DNA from: Geoglobus acetivorans
Lineage (GTDB): Archaea; Halobacteriota; Archaeoglobi; Archaeoglobales; Archaeoglobaceae
Direction of reading: 5' to 3'
DNA length: 64,000 bases
Assembly (NCBI RefSeq): GCF_039641995.1
Contig: NZ_CP087714.1
Span: 1,240,001-1,304,000 of the forward strand
The notes beneath the pieces are model-generated. The model had not been told where the DNA came from. It saw nothing but the letters and a program-made list of their open reading frames with translations, and searched no databases. Positions 35,936-45,199 of this stretch are shown piece by piece. A program made the translations under genes and the position numbers. How positions within the stretch are numbered: the first letter of the stretch is position 1; each line of letters begins with the position of its first letter.

Positions 35936-37360
35936 ATGGATGATGTGGTCATCGGACTGGAAGTTCACGTTCAGCTCAACAGATTAAACACCAAGCTGTT
36001 CTGCTCATGTCCTCTCGATTATCATGGTAAGGAACCAAACACTCATGTCTGCCCCGTATGCCTGGGCCTTCCAGGCGCAATGCCGGTTTTGAATGAGGAG
36101 GCCGTGAAAGCGGCAATAAAGGTTGCGCTTGCTCTCGATGCCAGCATAAATCCTGTAATGAGGTTCGACAGGAAGAACTATTTCTATCCGGATCTGCCCA
36201 AGGGCTTCCAGATCAGCCAGTACGACATGCCCCTTGCCTGGGGGGGCTATGTGACGATAGAGACGGATGGAGGAGAAAAGAGGGTAACGCTCAAGAGGAT
36301 TCACATGGAGGAGGATCCGGGTAAGCTCAGCTATAAGGGATCTATCACAACCTCAAAATACAGCCTCATTGACTACAACAGAAGCGGAGCCCCCCTCCTT
36401 GAAATCGTAACTGAGCCAGTTTTGAACTCACCAAAGGAAGCAAGGGCTTTTCTGAACAATCTGAGGATAATTCTGGAATACCTGGACGTTTTTGACGGAA
36501 ACCTCGAGGGTTCGATGAGGGTCGATGCCAACATAAGTATCGCCGGCGGAGGGAGAGTTGAGATCAAGAACATCTCAAGCTTCAAAGGGGTCGAAAAGGC
36601 ATTAACCTATGAGATAACCCGTCAGAGAAATCTGATAAGGCGGGGTAGGGCGGTTAAGAGAGAGACAAGGCATTTCGACGAGGCGAACAACATAACCGTC
36701 TCTTTGAGGAGTAAGGAGGAAGAACAGGATTACCGCTATTTCCCCGAACCGGACCTCGTTCCGGTTTACACCCATGAATTCATCGACGAAGTCAGAGCAA
36801 CCCTGCCTGAAATGCCATGGGAGAAGAGGGACAGGTTGATGGAGCAGTACGGCCTGGGTCTGGAGAAGGCCAAGATCCTTGTTCTGGATCCGAAAATGGC
36901 AGATTACTTCGAGAGGGTTGCGGAGAAAATAGATCCAAAGGTGTCTGCAAGCTGGATAGTTGACGTGCTGAGGGGTGAGCTGAATTACAGGGATATGTCA
37001 TTTGCAGAGGGCGAGAGAAGGTTGTCTTCTGATGAACTGGTGGAGCTGCTTGACTACTTCCTGAAGGGTGAGATAACTGAAAAAAGTGTTGTAGAGGTAA
37101 TAAGGGCAAAGCTTGATGAGGGTGGCAGTGTAAGAGAAATCATCGAGAAAAGAGGGCTGTTCTCCATCCCTCGGGAAGAAATAGAAAGGCTGTGCAGAGA
37201 GGCCATAGAGAAAAATCCGAAGGCGGTGGAGGACTACATGGCCGGAAAGAAACAGGCTGCAAACTTCCTTGTTGGCTATGTCATGAAGGTTACGAGGGGC
37301 AGGGCAGACCCAGAAGAGACTGCAAGAAGAATCAGGGAACTGCTGGAGGAAATGCAATGA
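35936..37360 (+). CDS. gatB: Asp-tRNA(Asn)/Glu-tRNA(Gln) amidotransferase subunit B
   Basis: With GatA and GatC it converts Asp-tRNA(Asn) (and Glu-tRNA(Gln) in bacteria) to the amide. 474 residues, normal length. Visible: [19 protein letters not shown] with the zinc-site cysteines completed by [33 protein letters not shown], the [10 protein letters not shown]-type stretch [29 protein letters not shown], and the C-terminal YqeY-like tail ([17 protein letters not shown]). It is GatB, not the archaeal GatE, since it lacks the AspRS-like insertion. gatA and gatC are not in the window. coaD overlaps its stop. Confidence 0.94.
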   Translation: MDDVVIGLEVHVQLNRLNTKLFCSCPLDYHGKEPNTHVCPVCLGLPGAMPVLNEEAVKAAIKVALALDASINPVMRFDRKNYFYPDLPKGFQISQYDMPLAWGGYVTIETDGGEKRVTLKRIHMEEDPGKLSYKGSITTSKYSLIDYNRSGAPLLEIVTEPVLNSPKEARAFLNNLRIILEYLDVFDGNLEGSMRVDANISIAGGGRVEIKNISSFKGVEKALTYEITRQRNLIRRGRAVKRETRHFDEANNITVSLRSKEEEQDYRYFPEPDLVPVYTHEFIDEVRATLPEMPWEKRDRLMEQYGLGLEKAKILVLDPKMADYFERVAEKIDPKVSASWIVDVLRGELNYRDMSFAEGERRLSSDELVELLDYFLKGEITEKSVVEVIRAKLDEGGSVREIIEKRGLFSIPREEIERLCREAIEKNPKAVEDYMAGKKQAANFLVGYVMKVTRGRADPEETARRIRELLEEMQ

Positions 37361-37812
37361 AGAGATTCAGGGTTGCTGTTGGAGGCACGTTTGAACCTCT
37401 CCACGAAGGACACAAGAGGCTGATTGACAAGGCTGTAGAGCTTGGAGGAGAGGATATTACGATTGGAGTTACCAGCGATAAAATGGCAAGACAGAGAATC
37501 CGGAGTGTTTTGCCCTTCGTCATCAGGGCTGAAAACGTCAGGTGGTATGTCAGGAGAAAATATGGCTTTGATCCGCATGTTGTTGAGATCACGACTCCTT
37601 ACGGCAAAACTCTCGATTATGATTTTGAGTATCTTGTTGTCTCTCCCGAGACGTGTGAGATGGCTAAGATAATAAACGAGAAAAGAAGGGAGATGGGGAA
37701 GAGTGAGATCAAGATAGTTAGAGTTGATTTCGTTCTTGCTGACGATGATAAACCCATCTCTGCTACGAGGATAAAAAAAGGCATCATTGACAGATACGGC
37801 AGGCTGATTTAG
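37357..37812 (+). CDS. coaD: phosphopantetheine adenylyltransferase, archaeal type
   Basis: Makes dephospho-CoA from 4'-phosphopantetheine and ATP, the fourth-last step to CoA. 151 residues from ATG 37357, which overlaps the gatB stop as ATGA; the longer upstream frame is a shadow of gatB. Nucleotidyltransferase motifs are [15 protein letters not shown] at the start and [10 protein letters not shown] near the C-terminus (equivalent of ISSTxxR). The form is like eukaryotic PPAT rather than bacterial CoaD. Confidence 0.92.
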   Translation: MKRFRVAVGGTFEPLHEGHKRLIDKAVELGGEDITIGVTSDKMARQRIRSVLPFVIRAENVRWYVRRKYGFDPHVVEITTPYGKTLDYDFEYLVVSPETCEMAKIINEKRREMGKSEIKIVRVDFVLADDDKPISATRIKKGIIDRYGRLI

Positions 37813-37846
37813 GAAAACTATTATAATTCCTGTTCAATTTACTATC

Positions 37847-38815
37847 ATGGAGTTCAGAACTGTTGTTGAGAAGGCGGAGTTCCTCAATCCGATGACAAAC
37901 GAGATTGAGACCGTCGATGTTGAGGTGAGGTTTGACCTGCTTACCGGAAAACCTTCGAGAATAATCACCAAACCACTTCCGTTTTCGACAGAGCCGGAAT
38001 TACCGGATTTCAGCAATGAATGGTGCCCGTTCTGTGAGGAGAACATATACAAGGTTGGATGCAGGGATGTTAAAGTCGCTAAAGGAGAGCTGATGAAAAG
38101 GGGTGAAGCCATTCTCATGGCGAACATCTCTCCGTATGCCAGAAATTCACTGGTTGTCAGGCTGTCCAAGGCCCATTATATACCCATAGGGGAGTTCAGA
38201 CCTGAGCTTTTCACAGATGCATTCCTGCTGACTCAGGAGTACATGGCCAAACTTGAACCGGATTTCGTGTCGGTAACGATGAACTACATGAAATCTGCCG
38301 GGAGCAGTCTGACACACCCACACATTCAGGTTCTTGTAACTGAGGTGCTTATGGATTATCAGGGGAGGGTAAGAGACTGCGCAGAGAAGTTTTACAGTGA
38401 AAACAACGCAAACTTCTGGAAAGTCTTCTGGGAAAATGCCGAAAATCTCAGAATTTTTGAAGGCGCATGGAAATGGTACGCTCCGTTCTCTCCAAGGGGA
38501 TTTGAGCATGTGAGCGCCTTCATGACCAAGGGATTTGAAGAGATTGACGAAGAAGACTTTTCGGAGCTTTCAGAGGGTATCGTGAAGGTGCTGAAGTATT
38601 ATGGAGAGAAGGGGTACAATGCGTTCAATTTCGGGCTCTTTGCTTCGTTCAGAACTGAGGAATATCTGGCGTCTCAGTTTGACATTGTTGCGAGGAGCGT
38701 CATGGATAAGTACTACTGGAACGACATTTTTGCAATAACAAAGGTATATGATGAAACTTACTCAAACAGACTTCCAGAAGAGACTGCAGAGGAGTTAAAA
38801 AAATATTTTAGCTGA
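37847..38815 (+). CDS. GalT/HIT-like nucleotidyltransferase family protein
   Basis: 322 residues of the galactose-1-phosphate uridylyltransferase superfamily. The nucleophilic histidine motif is H157-P-H159-I-Q161. An N-terminal zinc-like pair is in WCPFCEENIYKVGC, and YARNSLVVRLSKAHYIP precedes the catalytic site, as in archaeal relatives. Substrate is uncertain: the C-terminal half differs from true GalT and no Leloir-pathway genes are near. It lies 34 bases after coaD, possibly with its own TATA box (CTATTATAATTC), and is convergent with the next gene. Confidence 0.75.
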   Translation: MEFRTVVEKAEFLNPMTNEIETVDVEVRFDLLTGKPSRIITKPLPFSTEPELPDFSNEWCPFCEENIYKVGCRDVKVAKGELMKRGEAILMANISPYARNSLVVRLSKAHYIPIGEFRPELFTDAFLLTQEYMAKLEPDFVSVTMNYMKSAGSSLTHPHIQVLVTEVLMDYQGRVRDCAEKFYSENNANFWKVFWENAENLRIFEGAWKWYAPFSPRGFEHVSAFMTKGFEEIDEEDFSELSEGIVKVLKYYGEKGYNAFNFGLFASFRTEEYLASQFDIVARSVMDKYYWNDIFAITKVYDETYSNRLPEETAEELKKYFS

Positions 38816-39128
38816 TTTTTTCTTTAAGTTCTTCTATCATTTTTTCGAGATCGTCGAGTTCTATGAATTTAAATTCTTTCTCTTCCACACCGGCGAGAGC
38901 CCAGAAGAGTCTCGCTATGACTGCTGTGAACTTGCCTGCGTATCCCGGGCTGTGTGGCAGAAGGAAGGCTGCAACATCGCCCAGCTTTTCAAGAGTATCC
39001 TTATCGAGTTCCTGTACCTTTTCGCTTGCTGCACCGAGAAGCGAAATTCCGCTGCCAAGGATTCTTTCTCTCATGGCATAATACTTGGCAGCCTCGCTCG
39101 TAATTCTGTGAACACCCATCTCTATCAC
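38808..39128 (-). CDS. hypothetical helical protein
   Basis: 106 residues, not recognised. It is mostly alpha-helical, with ITSEAAKYYAMRERILGSG then LLGAASEKVQELDKDTLEKL, a hydrophobic middle (FTAVIARLFWALAG) and a charged amphipathic tail (LDDLEKMIEELKEKIS). There are no cysteines or catalytic motifs. ATG 39128 or ATG 39119 can start it; the overlap with the convergent GalT-like gene is eight bases. It lies downstream of glnA on the same strand but 126 bases away. Confidence 0.6.
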   Translation of the reverse strand: MIEMGVHRITSEAAKYYAMRERILGSGISLLGAASEKVQELDKDTLEKLGDVAAFLLPHSPGYAGKFTAVIARLFWALAGVEEKEFKFIELDDLEKMIEELKEKIS

Positions 39129-39254
39129 CTCAGTATTAATTTGTAAAAGATCTTATTTATTATTTGTGGTATTTTATGGATTTTAAGCAAAAAATTTCGC
39201 AGAATTGCTTTTGTTTCGCTATGCTATGCAAATGAAAAAAATTTTGAAATTTTA

Positions 39255-40700
39255 TTAAATGTCGAGGTATTTCATGAACTCCCACGGAGTTATGTACAGG
39301 CAGTACTGGTTCCACTCGTCGATCTTTATCTCCATGAATGCATCGAAGATGTGTGTACCGAGGACATCCTGAATGACCTCGTCGGTTGCGAGGTGGTCGA
39401 TTGCATCTCTCAGTGTTGTTGGAAGCTCTCCAATTCCAAGCTCTCTCTTCCTTGCCGGGCTGAGTTCGTAAACGTCCTCCATTATCGGATCTCCGGGTTC
39501 GATCTTCTTCTTGATACCATCGAGACCCGCTGCGACCATTGCGGGCAGGGAGAGATACGGGTTGGTGCTCGGATCAACACCTCTGTACTCGGCTCTGATT
39601 GCGGAAGGTTTCTTGTGGTACATTGGCACTCTTATCAGAGCACTTCTGTTTCTCGGGCTCCAGCAGATGTAAATCGGCGCTTCAAATCCGGGCACGAGTC
39701 TCTTGTAGCTGTTTACCGTTGGTGCTGTCAGGGCTGTGAGTGCCTTTGCATGCTCAAGCAGACCTCCGATGTAGTATCTGGCCTTCTGGCTGAGCATGTA
39801 CTCGTCGTCAGGATCTGCGAATATGTTCTTGCCGCTGAACGGCTCGCCCTCCCAGAGGCTCTGGTGGACGTGCATTCCGCTTGCGTTGTCCAGGTACAGA
39901 GGCTTCGGCATGAATGTGGCGATCATTCCGTACATTGCGGCGAGGTTCTTAGCGGCAAACTTGTAGAGGTAGAATGCATCACCGACATCCACCATTGTTT
40001 TTGGCTCGAAGTCGAGTTCAACCTGTCCGGCAGTTGCAACCTCATGGTGGTGGTATTCGACCATCACGTCGAGTTTTTCAAGGATATCTACAAGCTCGTT
40101 TCTGTATGTGACGGTTGTATCCTCAGGTGGGGGCCTGAAGTAACCTTCTTTCGGTCTTATTATGAATCCCCCGGAGGCCAGCTCGGGGCTTTCCGGCATC
40201 ACCCTCGGTGGCCCCCAGCTGTCTCCTGTCCCTCCGTTGGGGGACACCCAGAGATCATAGATGAGCTTTGTCGGATCGACGTTTTCAAACAGAAAGAACT
40301 CGATTTCTGGGCCAAAAATGGCTGAAAGTCCCAAGTCTGCAAGCTTCTTTTCCATTCTTTTTGCAACGTATCCTCTTGGATCTGCGTCGCTCTGCGCACT
40401 GCCCCATGCCTCATAAACGTCTCCAAACATTATTGCTGTCTTCTGAACCGGGTCGGTCTCCCACGGAACAATTTTCAGGGTTGAAACATCTGGTACCCAG
40501 ACCATGTCGCTCTCGTTGATTGATTTGAAACCTCTTATTGATGAACCATCAAATCCGATGCCCTCAAAAGCTCCACCTTCAATAAACTTTCTTGCAGGAA
40601 TGCTAAACGTCTGCAGATATCCCCTGACGTCTGCAAATGCACACAGTACCTGTTTTATCTCATTCTCCTGCAGAATTTTCTTTGCCTGTTCCACATCCAT
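39255..40700 (-). CDS. glnA: glutamine synthetase, type I
   Basis: Makes glutamine from glutamate, ammonia and ATP. 481 residues, longer than the usual archaeal 440-450 but with all core parts. Beta-grasp domain: LCAFADVRGYLQTFSIPA and FEGIGFDGSSIRGF. Metal and ammonia sites: GPEIEFFLFE, EVATAGQVELDFE, GMHVHQSLW. ATP region: YKRLVPGFEAP; nucleotide-binding R in SPRNRSALIRVP; end EIDEWNQYCLYIT-like segment. The adenylylation tyrosine loop of bacterial GlnA is not evident. An operator-like palindrome lies between its TATA box and start, which fits control by nitrogen supply. The glutamate synthase genes are just upstream. Confidence 0.95.
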   Translation of the reverse strand: MDVEQAKKILQENEIKQVLCAFADVRGYLQTFSIPARKFIEGGAFEGIGFDGSSIRGFKSINESDMVWVPDVSTLKIVPWETDPVQKTAIMFGDVYEAWGSAQSDADPRGYVAKRMEKKLADLGLSAIFGPEIEFFLFENVDPTKLIYDLWVSPNGGTGDSWGPPRVMPESPELASGGFIIRPKEGYFRPPPEDTTVTYRNELVDILEKLDVMVEYHHHEVATAGQVELDFEPKTMVDVGDAFYLYKFAAKNLAAMYGMIATFMPKPLYLDNASGMHVHQSLWEGEPFSGKNIFADPDDEYMLSQKARYYIGGLLEHAKALTALTAPTVNSYKRLVPGFEAPIYICWSPRNRSALIRVPMYHKKPSAIRAEYRGVDPSTNPYLSLPAMVAAGLDGIKKKIEPGDPIMEDVYELSPARKRELGIGELPTTLRDAIDHLATDEVIQDVLGTHIFDAFMEIKIDEWNQYCLYITPWEFMKYLDI

Positions 40701-40726
40701 TTGACCACCTTAAAGTTTTTTAGCAG

Positions 40727-40737
40727 CTAACCGTTAG
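40727..40737. promoter_or_regulatory. operator-like palindrome in the glnA promoter
   Basis: CTAAC-C-GTTAG is a perfect five-base inverted repeat between the glnA TATA box and the predicted transcription start near 40722. It does not match the GGAA-N6-TTCC operator of the methanogen nitrogen repressor NrpR. Confidence 0.4.
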
Positions 40738-40741
40738 TTGG

Positions 40742-40750
40742 CATATAAAT
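40742..40750 (-). promoter_or_regulatory. TATA box of glnA
   Basis: Minus-strand ATTTATATG with an A-rich BRE region. It predicts a start near 40722, a leader of about 20 bases and a ribosome binding site AAGGTGGT before ATG 40700. Confidence 0.5.
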
Positions 40751-40870
40751 TTTTCTAAAACTTTGAATTAGATTAAAATTTTTCACCAGCTTTTTTAGAG
40801 AGAGGGTCTGTGTTTATGCGGCTGAAACATCAGGGAAAATATGAGTGGAAAATTTAAAGAAAATGTGTTT

Positions 40871-42322
40871 TCAGAATCTGAACGGTTTCTCCAGGCCAGC
40901 CAGCTTAACACCTGTTATGGCGGATGTATTTATGTCCAGGGCTCTCAAATCTTCTTTTTCGAGATTCTTCACGTCAGTCTTTCCAGCCTGCTGTGTCAGG
41001 ATTTTAAGTTCTTCTGTCATGGCTTTTATATAGTTGTACACCTTAACTGCCCCTTTCTCTGGGTCAAGCCTCCTTCTCAGTCTGGGATCCTGCGTTGCTA
41101 TGCCTTTCGGGCAGATTCCTCTGTGGCACTGTCTGCAGACTGTACACCCAATGGCGATCAACGCTCCAGTACCAATCTGAACCGCATCTGCTCCAAGGGC
41201 CAGCGCCTTTGCAACGTCAGCTCCAGTCCTTATTCCACCTGCTGCCACGAGGCTGACCTCGTCTCTAAGCCCAATCTCTCTCAGGGCTTCATCCGCCTGA
41301 ACTATTGCGGCTATTGTTGGCACGCCTGCATGGTTCGCAACCACATCTGGTGTGGCTCCAGTGCCTCCCTGCATGCCATCCACGACGATTATGTCTGCTC
41401 CAGCCTTTGCGGCAATCTTGACATCATCTGCTACTCTTCCTGCAGAATACTTAACTGCTATTGGGATTCTCCAGTCAGTTATCTCTCTGAGCTGCTCTAT
41501 TTTCATTGCGAGATCTTCTGGCCCGATTATGTCCATGTGTCTTGAGGGTGAAAGGGCATCAGTTCCAACAGGGATGCCTCTGATTTTTGCTATGTCTTCT
41601 GTGACCTTCTCCCCAAGCAGGTGCCCACCCATTCCGGCCTTTGCACCCTGGCCGATTTTGATCTCTATTGCGTCGGCTGAGTTTAGGTACCTGCTTGAGA
41701 CTCCAAATCTTCCGCTGGCATACTGTGCAACAAGAAGCTTCGCATGTTTTCTCTCTTCGGGATGCATGCCCCCCTCTCCTGTATTTGTGGCTGTTCCTGC
41801 CATCGCTGTACCTTTTGCGATTGCAACCTTTGCTTCCAGGCTTAAAGCGCCGTAGCTCATTGCTGCAACCATTATGGGTGTTTCGAGAATCAGGGGCTGC
41901 TCTGCAAACCTGTCTCCCAGAACCACCCTTGTTTCGCATGGCTCCCTGTACTTGTCTATGGGTGGTCTTGAAGTCTGAGCTGGAAGAAGGACAAGGTCAT
42001 CAAAGTGGGGCACCGGTCTTGTAGCTCCCGTACCTCTGACCAAGTATTCTCCGGTTTCAGATTTTCTCCAGATCTCATGCACTATGCTTCTGCTCCACAT
42101 TCCTCTTTCTTCGAGGTCTGACGTACCTGAAACCTGAATTGCTGATGCGGGGCACACGTCCACACAGTTTCCGCATCCCACGCATGCTGTCTGGTCTTTT
42201 ATAACCGGCTCTTTCTTTCCGTCTCTGCTCTCTTCAGAACTTAGAGTAGAGGTAGGACAGTACCTCACGCATCTGAGGCATTTTATACATCTTTCCCTAT
42301 CGATCGTGATTTCGAATACCAT
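40871..42322 (-). CDS. gltB: glutamate synthase, FMN-binding central domain with ferredoxin module
   Basis: Catalytic core that reduces 2-oxoglutarate plus ammonia (from glutamine) to glutamate. 483 residues. An N-terminal two-cluster ferredoxin part has CIKCLRCVRYCPTS and CVGCGNCVDVCP. The TIM-barrel follows with AAMSYGALSLEAKVAIAKG, EIKIGQGAKAGMGGHL, DGMQGGTGATP and LALGADAVQIG. The 3Fe-4S cysteines are in GCTVCRQCHRGICPKG. Archaea encode this domain apart from the GXGXG and amidotransferase domains, which are the next two genes upstream on this strand, zero and about 680 bases away. Confidence 0.92.
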   Translation of the reverse strand: MVFEITIDRERCIKCLRCVRYCPTSTLSSEESRDGKKEPVIKDQTACVGCGNCVDVCPASAIQVSGTSDLEERGMWSRSIVHEIWRKSETGEYLVRGTGATRPVPHFDDLVLLPAQTSRPPIDKYREPCETRVVLGDRFAEQPLILETPIMVAAMSYGALSLEAKVAIAKGTAMAGTATNTGEGGMHPEERKHAKLLVAQYASGRFGVSSRYLNSADAIEIKIGQGAKAGMGGHLLGEKVTEDIAKIRGIPVGTDALSPSRHMDIIGPEDLAMKIEQLREITDWRIPIAVKYSAGRVADDVKIAAKAGADIIVVDGMQGGTGATPDVVANHAGVPTIAAIVQADEALREIGLRDEVSLVAAGGIRTGADVAKALALGADAVQIGTGALIAIGCTVCRQCHRGICPKGIATQDPRLRRRLDPEKGAVKVYNYIKAMTEELKILTQQAGKTDVKNLEKEDLRALDINTSAITGVKLAGLEKPFRF

Positions 42323-43009
42323 TTAACCCTCCTCCGATGGAGCGCTACCATACACGAATCTCTTCTTAATCGGAACAATTTTTCTGAATTTCTCGGTGAA
42401 TGCGGGAAAATCATGAGCCTTAAGAGTTTCTTTTAACCATTCCTCATCTTCTTCAGTTATTTCAACCAGTTTTGCATTCTTTCCAAGACTGTCAACATCA
42501 CCTTTAACGTAAATCGCTCCCCTTACGATGCTCTCTCCTGCCATTCCCTTTATGTTACCGAGAACCACGATTTTTCCGCCCATCATGTACAGCCCGGTCA
42601 TAAAGTCGCTGTTTCCGCCGATTATTATCGTCCCGTTCTTCATAATCTCGCCGGTTCTTGCACCAGCATTGCCCCTGACGACTATTGTTCCATTGTAAAT
42701 TCCCTGACCGACACCATCACCGGCTGCTCCCTTTATCTCTATGTAACCATCGGTCATGTTATCTCCCGCAAACCATCCCGCGTTCTTCTCGATGATCATT
42801 CTCACGCCGTGGACCATCGTCCCTGCAAAATAACCGGCACTGCCCTTTACGTGAATCTCCACATCTCCGACAACTCCTGCAGCGAGATAATGTTTAGCTC
42901 CGGGATTCAGCAGAACAATTTCTTTCTCCCCGGTTTTCACGGCTTCCTTAATCTGCCTGTTTATCTCCCTAACACTCAAACCGTTGCAATCGATCTCCAT
43001 TTCGATCAC
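42323..43009 (-). CDS. glutamate synthase, GXGXG beta-helix domain
   Basis: Stand-alone version of the C-terminal structural domain of glutamate synthase (also found in FwdC/FmdC-like proteins). 228 residues. The repeated beta-helix is plain: GVVGDVEIHVKGSAGYFAGT, then KNAGWFAGDNMTDGYIEIKG, AAGDGVGQGIYNGTIVVRGN, and AGARTGEIMKNGTIIIGGN. Each turn carries the Gly-x-Gly-x-Gly pattern. Its stop abuts the FMN-domain gene, and its start overlaps the amidotransferase gene by four bases, so the three form one operon. Confidence 0.9.
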   Translation of the reverse strand: MIEMEIDCNGLSVREINRQIKEAVKTGEKEIVLLNPGAKHYLAAGVVGDVEIHVKGSAGYFAGTMVHGVRMIIEKNAGWFAGDNMTDGYIEIKGAAGDGVGQGIYNGTIVVRGNAGARTGEIMKNGTIIIGGNSDFMTGLYMMGGKIVVLGNIKGMAGESIVRGAIYVKGDVDSLGKNAKLVEITEEDEEWLKETLKAHDFPAFTEKFRKIVPIKKRFVYGSAPSEEG

Positions 43010-43929
43010 TTCCTGTAAACTCTAAACTCTCCAGGGGCAAGATATTCTGTTTCAAGTTCCAGGGGTTCAAGGGCAACTTCTTCGCTTGAAATTGCATACA
43101 TTCCATCTCCTTCAGCGACCATTGCCGGTCTCAATCCAAGCTTGTCCTTGGCAACACCTATTTCGTCTGGAGTAGCTATTATGAATGCGAAAGGACCATC
43201 AAGGTCTTTTACGGCATTTTCAAGAGCTTCTTCGAGGCTGTATCCGTCAAGAAGCTTGTCTGCAACGTAATGCACTATGCATTCAGTGTCGTTATCTGTT
43301 GTGAAGTAGTGGCCCTTTGCCTCGAGCTTCTTTCTCGTGTTCCAGTAGTTGGTTATCTGTCCGTTGTGGACGACCGTTATGTCTGGGTAGAGGAAGCTCT
43401 GGAACGGATGAGCGTGATATCTGTCAACTCCACTTTCCGTTGAGAATCTTATGTGGCCAATGGCGTGAGTTCCACCTTTTTCGGACACACCGTATATCGA
43501 ATCGACGACATCTATGGTTCCGACATCCTTGAACATCTCAAATTTACCTGCGGAGAGAACAGCAACGTTTTCCAGTCCCTGGATCTCCAGTGCGAGCTTT
43601 CTCACCTTCTGAAAATCATCGACCTTCTCGACGAGGAAATCGGTTATGAAATATTCTTCGCTTTCAACAACGTTACGGATGGATCTGACGTTTCCGTATC
43701 TGTTTGCCAGGTCTGTTATCTTTTCCATTGCGCTTTGCTTTTCTTCAAGGTCTTCACCGAGTATTTCTGCTCTGATGAGGTATTGATCTTTTTTCAGGCT
43801 TATGCCGCCATACATTGCGACTCCAGCGCCATCCCTGCCTCTGTGCTGAAGCCTTTTCATCATTTCTATGACCAGTGAACCGAGATCATCCTTTTTGTTT
43901 CTTGAAAGAATACCCACTATTCCGCACAT
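43006..43929 (-). CDS. glutamate synthase, class II glutamine amidotransferase domain
   Basis: Releases ammonia from glutamine for the FMN domain. 307 residues starting MCGIVGILSRN, so the catalytic Cys2 becomes N-terminal after methionine removal. Ntn-hydrolase marks: MKRLQHRGRDGAGVAMYG, GHIRFSTESG, HPFQSFLYPDITVVHNGQI, NDTECIVHYV. The stretch 60-140 has an insertion not found in purine PRPP amidotransferases. A TATA-like CTTTAAAAAC near 43957-43966 gives a short leader. First gene of the three-gene glutamate synthase operon, upstream of glnA. Confidence 0.9.
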   Translation of the reverse strand: MCGIVGILSRNKKDDLGSLVIEMMKRLQHRGRDGAGVAMYGGISLKKDQYLIRAEILGEDLEEKQSAMEKITDLANRYGNVRSIRNVVESEEYFITDFLVEKVDDFQKVRKLALEIQGLENVAVLSAGKFEMFKDVGTIDVVDSIYGVSEKGGTHAIGHIRFSTESGVDRYHAHPFQSFLYPDITVVHNGQITNYWNTRKKLEAKGHYFTTDNDTECIVHYVADKLLDGYSLEEALENAVKDLDGPFAFIIATPDEIGVAKDKLGLRPAMVAEGDGMYAISSEEVALEPLELETEYLAPGEFRVYRK

Positions 43930-44114
43930 GCTGATCGTTTTCTGGAAAGCCAGTGAGTTTTTAAAGGTTGCGAATTATATGCATACAAATGAACTCCTAT
44001 ATATTCTTGTCACTACAGATTTTTTCTTTTTGAATTTGATAAATTTCAACGATTTTTTATTATTTTCTGGAAGAAATTTTTTAATACTCCTGCCGGAGAC
44101 ACATGAGATGCTGC

Positions 44115-45164
44115 ATGAAAAGGACTGTAATAATCTCTGCTTATAAACATCCGGAAAGGCTGGAGGAGAATTTGGCGAGACTTGAAGGTTTTGAAATAAT
44201 TCTGGCAGTTGATGAGCCTGATGATGAGTTGTTGCGGATTATTGAAAGGTACGATTTAAAAGCAACGATATCTCACAAGAGGCGAGGCAAATGGAAGGCT
44301 CTCAACGATGCTGTTGAACTGGCCGAGGGGGAATATCTGCTCTTTCTGGATTCGGATACTCTTTTGGTCAATCCTGGAAACCCTGAGAGCTTTGATGGTC
44401 TGGAAATCAAGAAGGAGATTGATCTGAATTCAAGGCTCAGCAGACTTGTGAATATAGATTATTTCAACATGTATCTGGTCTCCTTGATTGCCGCCAGGCT
44501 TGGAATCTGCCTCGGATTCAATGGTGCGGCGTTCTGGATACGGAAAGAGATTCTGAAAAAGCTGGGGGGCTTCAGGAAAAGGATCAACGAGGATACTGAT
44601 CTTGGTATACGGTTTGGGATTTCTGGGTACAGGTTTGGAGTGGATGGTTTTGCCTTAACAGATTCACCCCAGAACATCCGGGAGTGGCTTTCTCAGAGGG
44701 AGAGATGGGCTTTAGGAGGGGCTGAGGTGCTGATGGAGAATTTCAGAGAAATCATCAGAAAACCTATAATGTGGGTTCCAGCAATCATAATCCTCTTTCC
44801 ATCAATCCTGCCCCTTATTCTTGGCATTTCTATTCCTGATGGTGTGATGTTCAAGCTCCTGTTTTTTATAATGCCCTCTTTCGGTGTAATTTCCGGCAAG
44901 ATGTCTGTTCTTGTACTGTATCTTCTGTACGGGTACCATGTTCTGAGGAATATCATTCTTATTCTGCTGACTTTCTCAGTTTGGGCGGTTTTAATGATTG
45001 TTCTTTCAAAAATAACTGGGTTCAGAATTGATTTCAGGTATCTTCCAGTCTACTACTTCATATATTCGCCTCTGTGGATGTCCATTGCGATTATTGCCCT
45101 AGCGAAGCAGGTGCTTTACAGGATAGTTAAAAGAAAAATAACGCTTTCCGGCTGGAAAGTGTGA
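44115..45164 (+). CDS. family 2 glycosyltransferase, membrane-bound
   Basis: About 349 residues. I start it at ATG 44115 because the TATA-like AAATTTTTTAATA near 44075-44087 predicts transcription starting after ATG 44103. The GT-A domain has IISAYKHPERLEENLARLEG, KWKALNDAVELAEGEYLLFL with the metal-binding LDSDT, then RINEDTDLGIRF and the QRERW motif typical of processive enzymes. Four hydrophobic segments follow from about residue 215. It may extend a polysaccharide or lipid-linked glycan at the inner face of the membrane; the sugar is unknown. hisC follows 35 bases on. Confidence 0.82.
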   Translation: MKRTVIISAYKHPERLEENLARLEGFEIILAVDEPDDELLRIIERYDLKATISHKRRGKWKALNDAVELAEGEYLLFLDSDTLLVNPGNPESFDGLEIKKEIDLNSRLSRLVNIDYFNMYLVSLIAARLGICLGFNGAAFWIRKEILKKLGGFRKRINEDTDLGIRFGISGYRFGVDGFALTDSPQNIREWLSQRERWALGGAEVLMENFREIIRKPIMWVPAIIILFPSILPLILGISIPDGVMFKLLFFIMPSFGVISGKMSVLVLYLLYGYHVLRNIILILLTFSVWAVLMIVLSKITGFRIDFRYLPVYYFIYSPLWMSIAIIALAKQVLYRIVKRKITLSGWKV

Positions 45165-45199
45165 GGAAAAGTTAAATTTTAGCGGTACAATTAAAAGCC

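Noticed and set aside
37192-37356. Longer start for coaD
   Set aside because: It is a shadow of the end of gatB; ATG 37357 begins the nucleotidyltransferase fold and overlaps the gatB stop.
39351-40325. Long plus-strand open frame opposite glnA
   Set aside because: Antisense shadow; Cys- and His-rich composition reflects the codon pattern of glnA.
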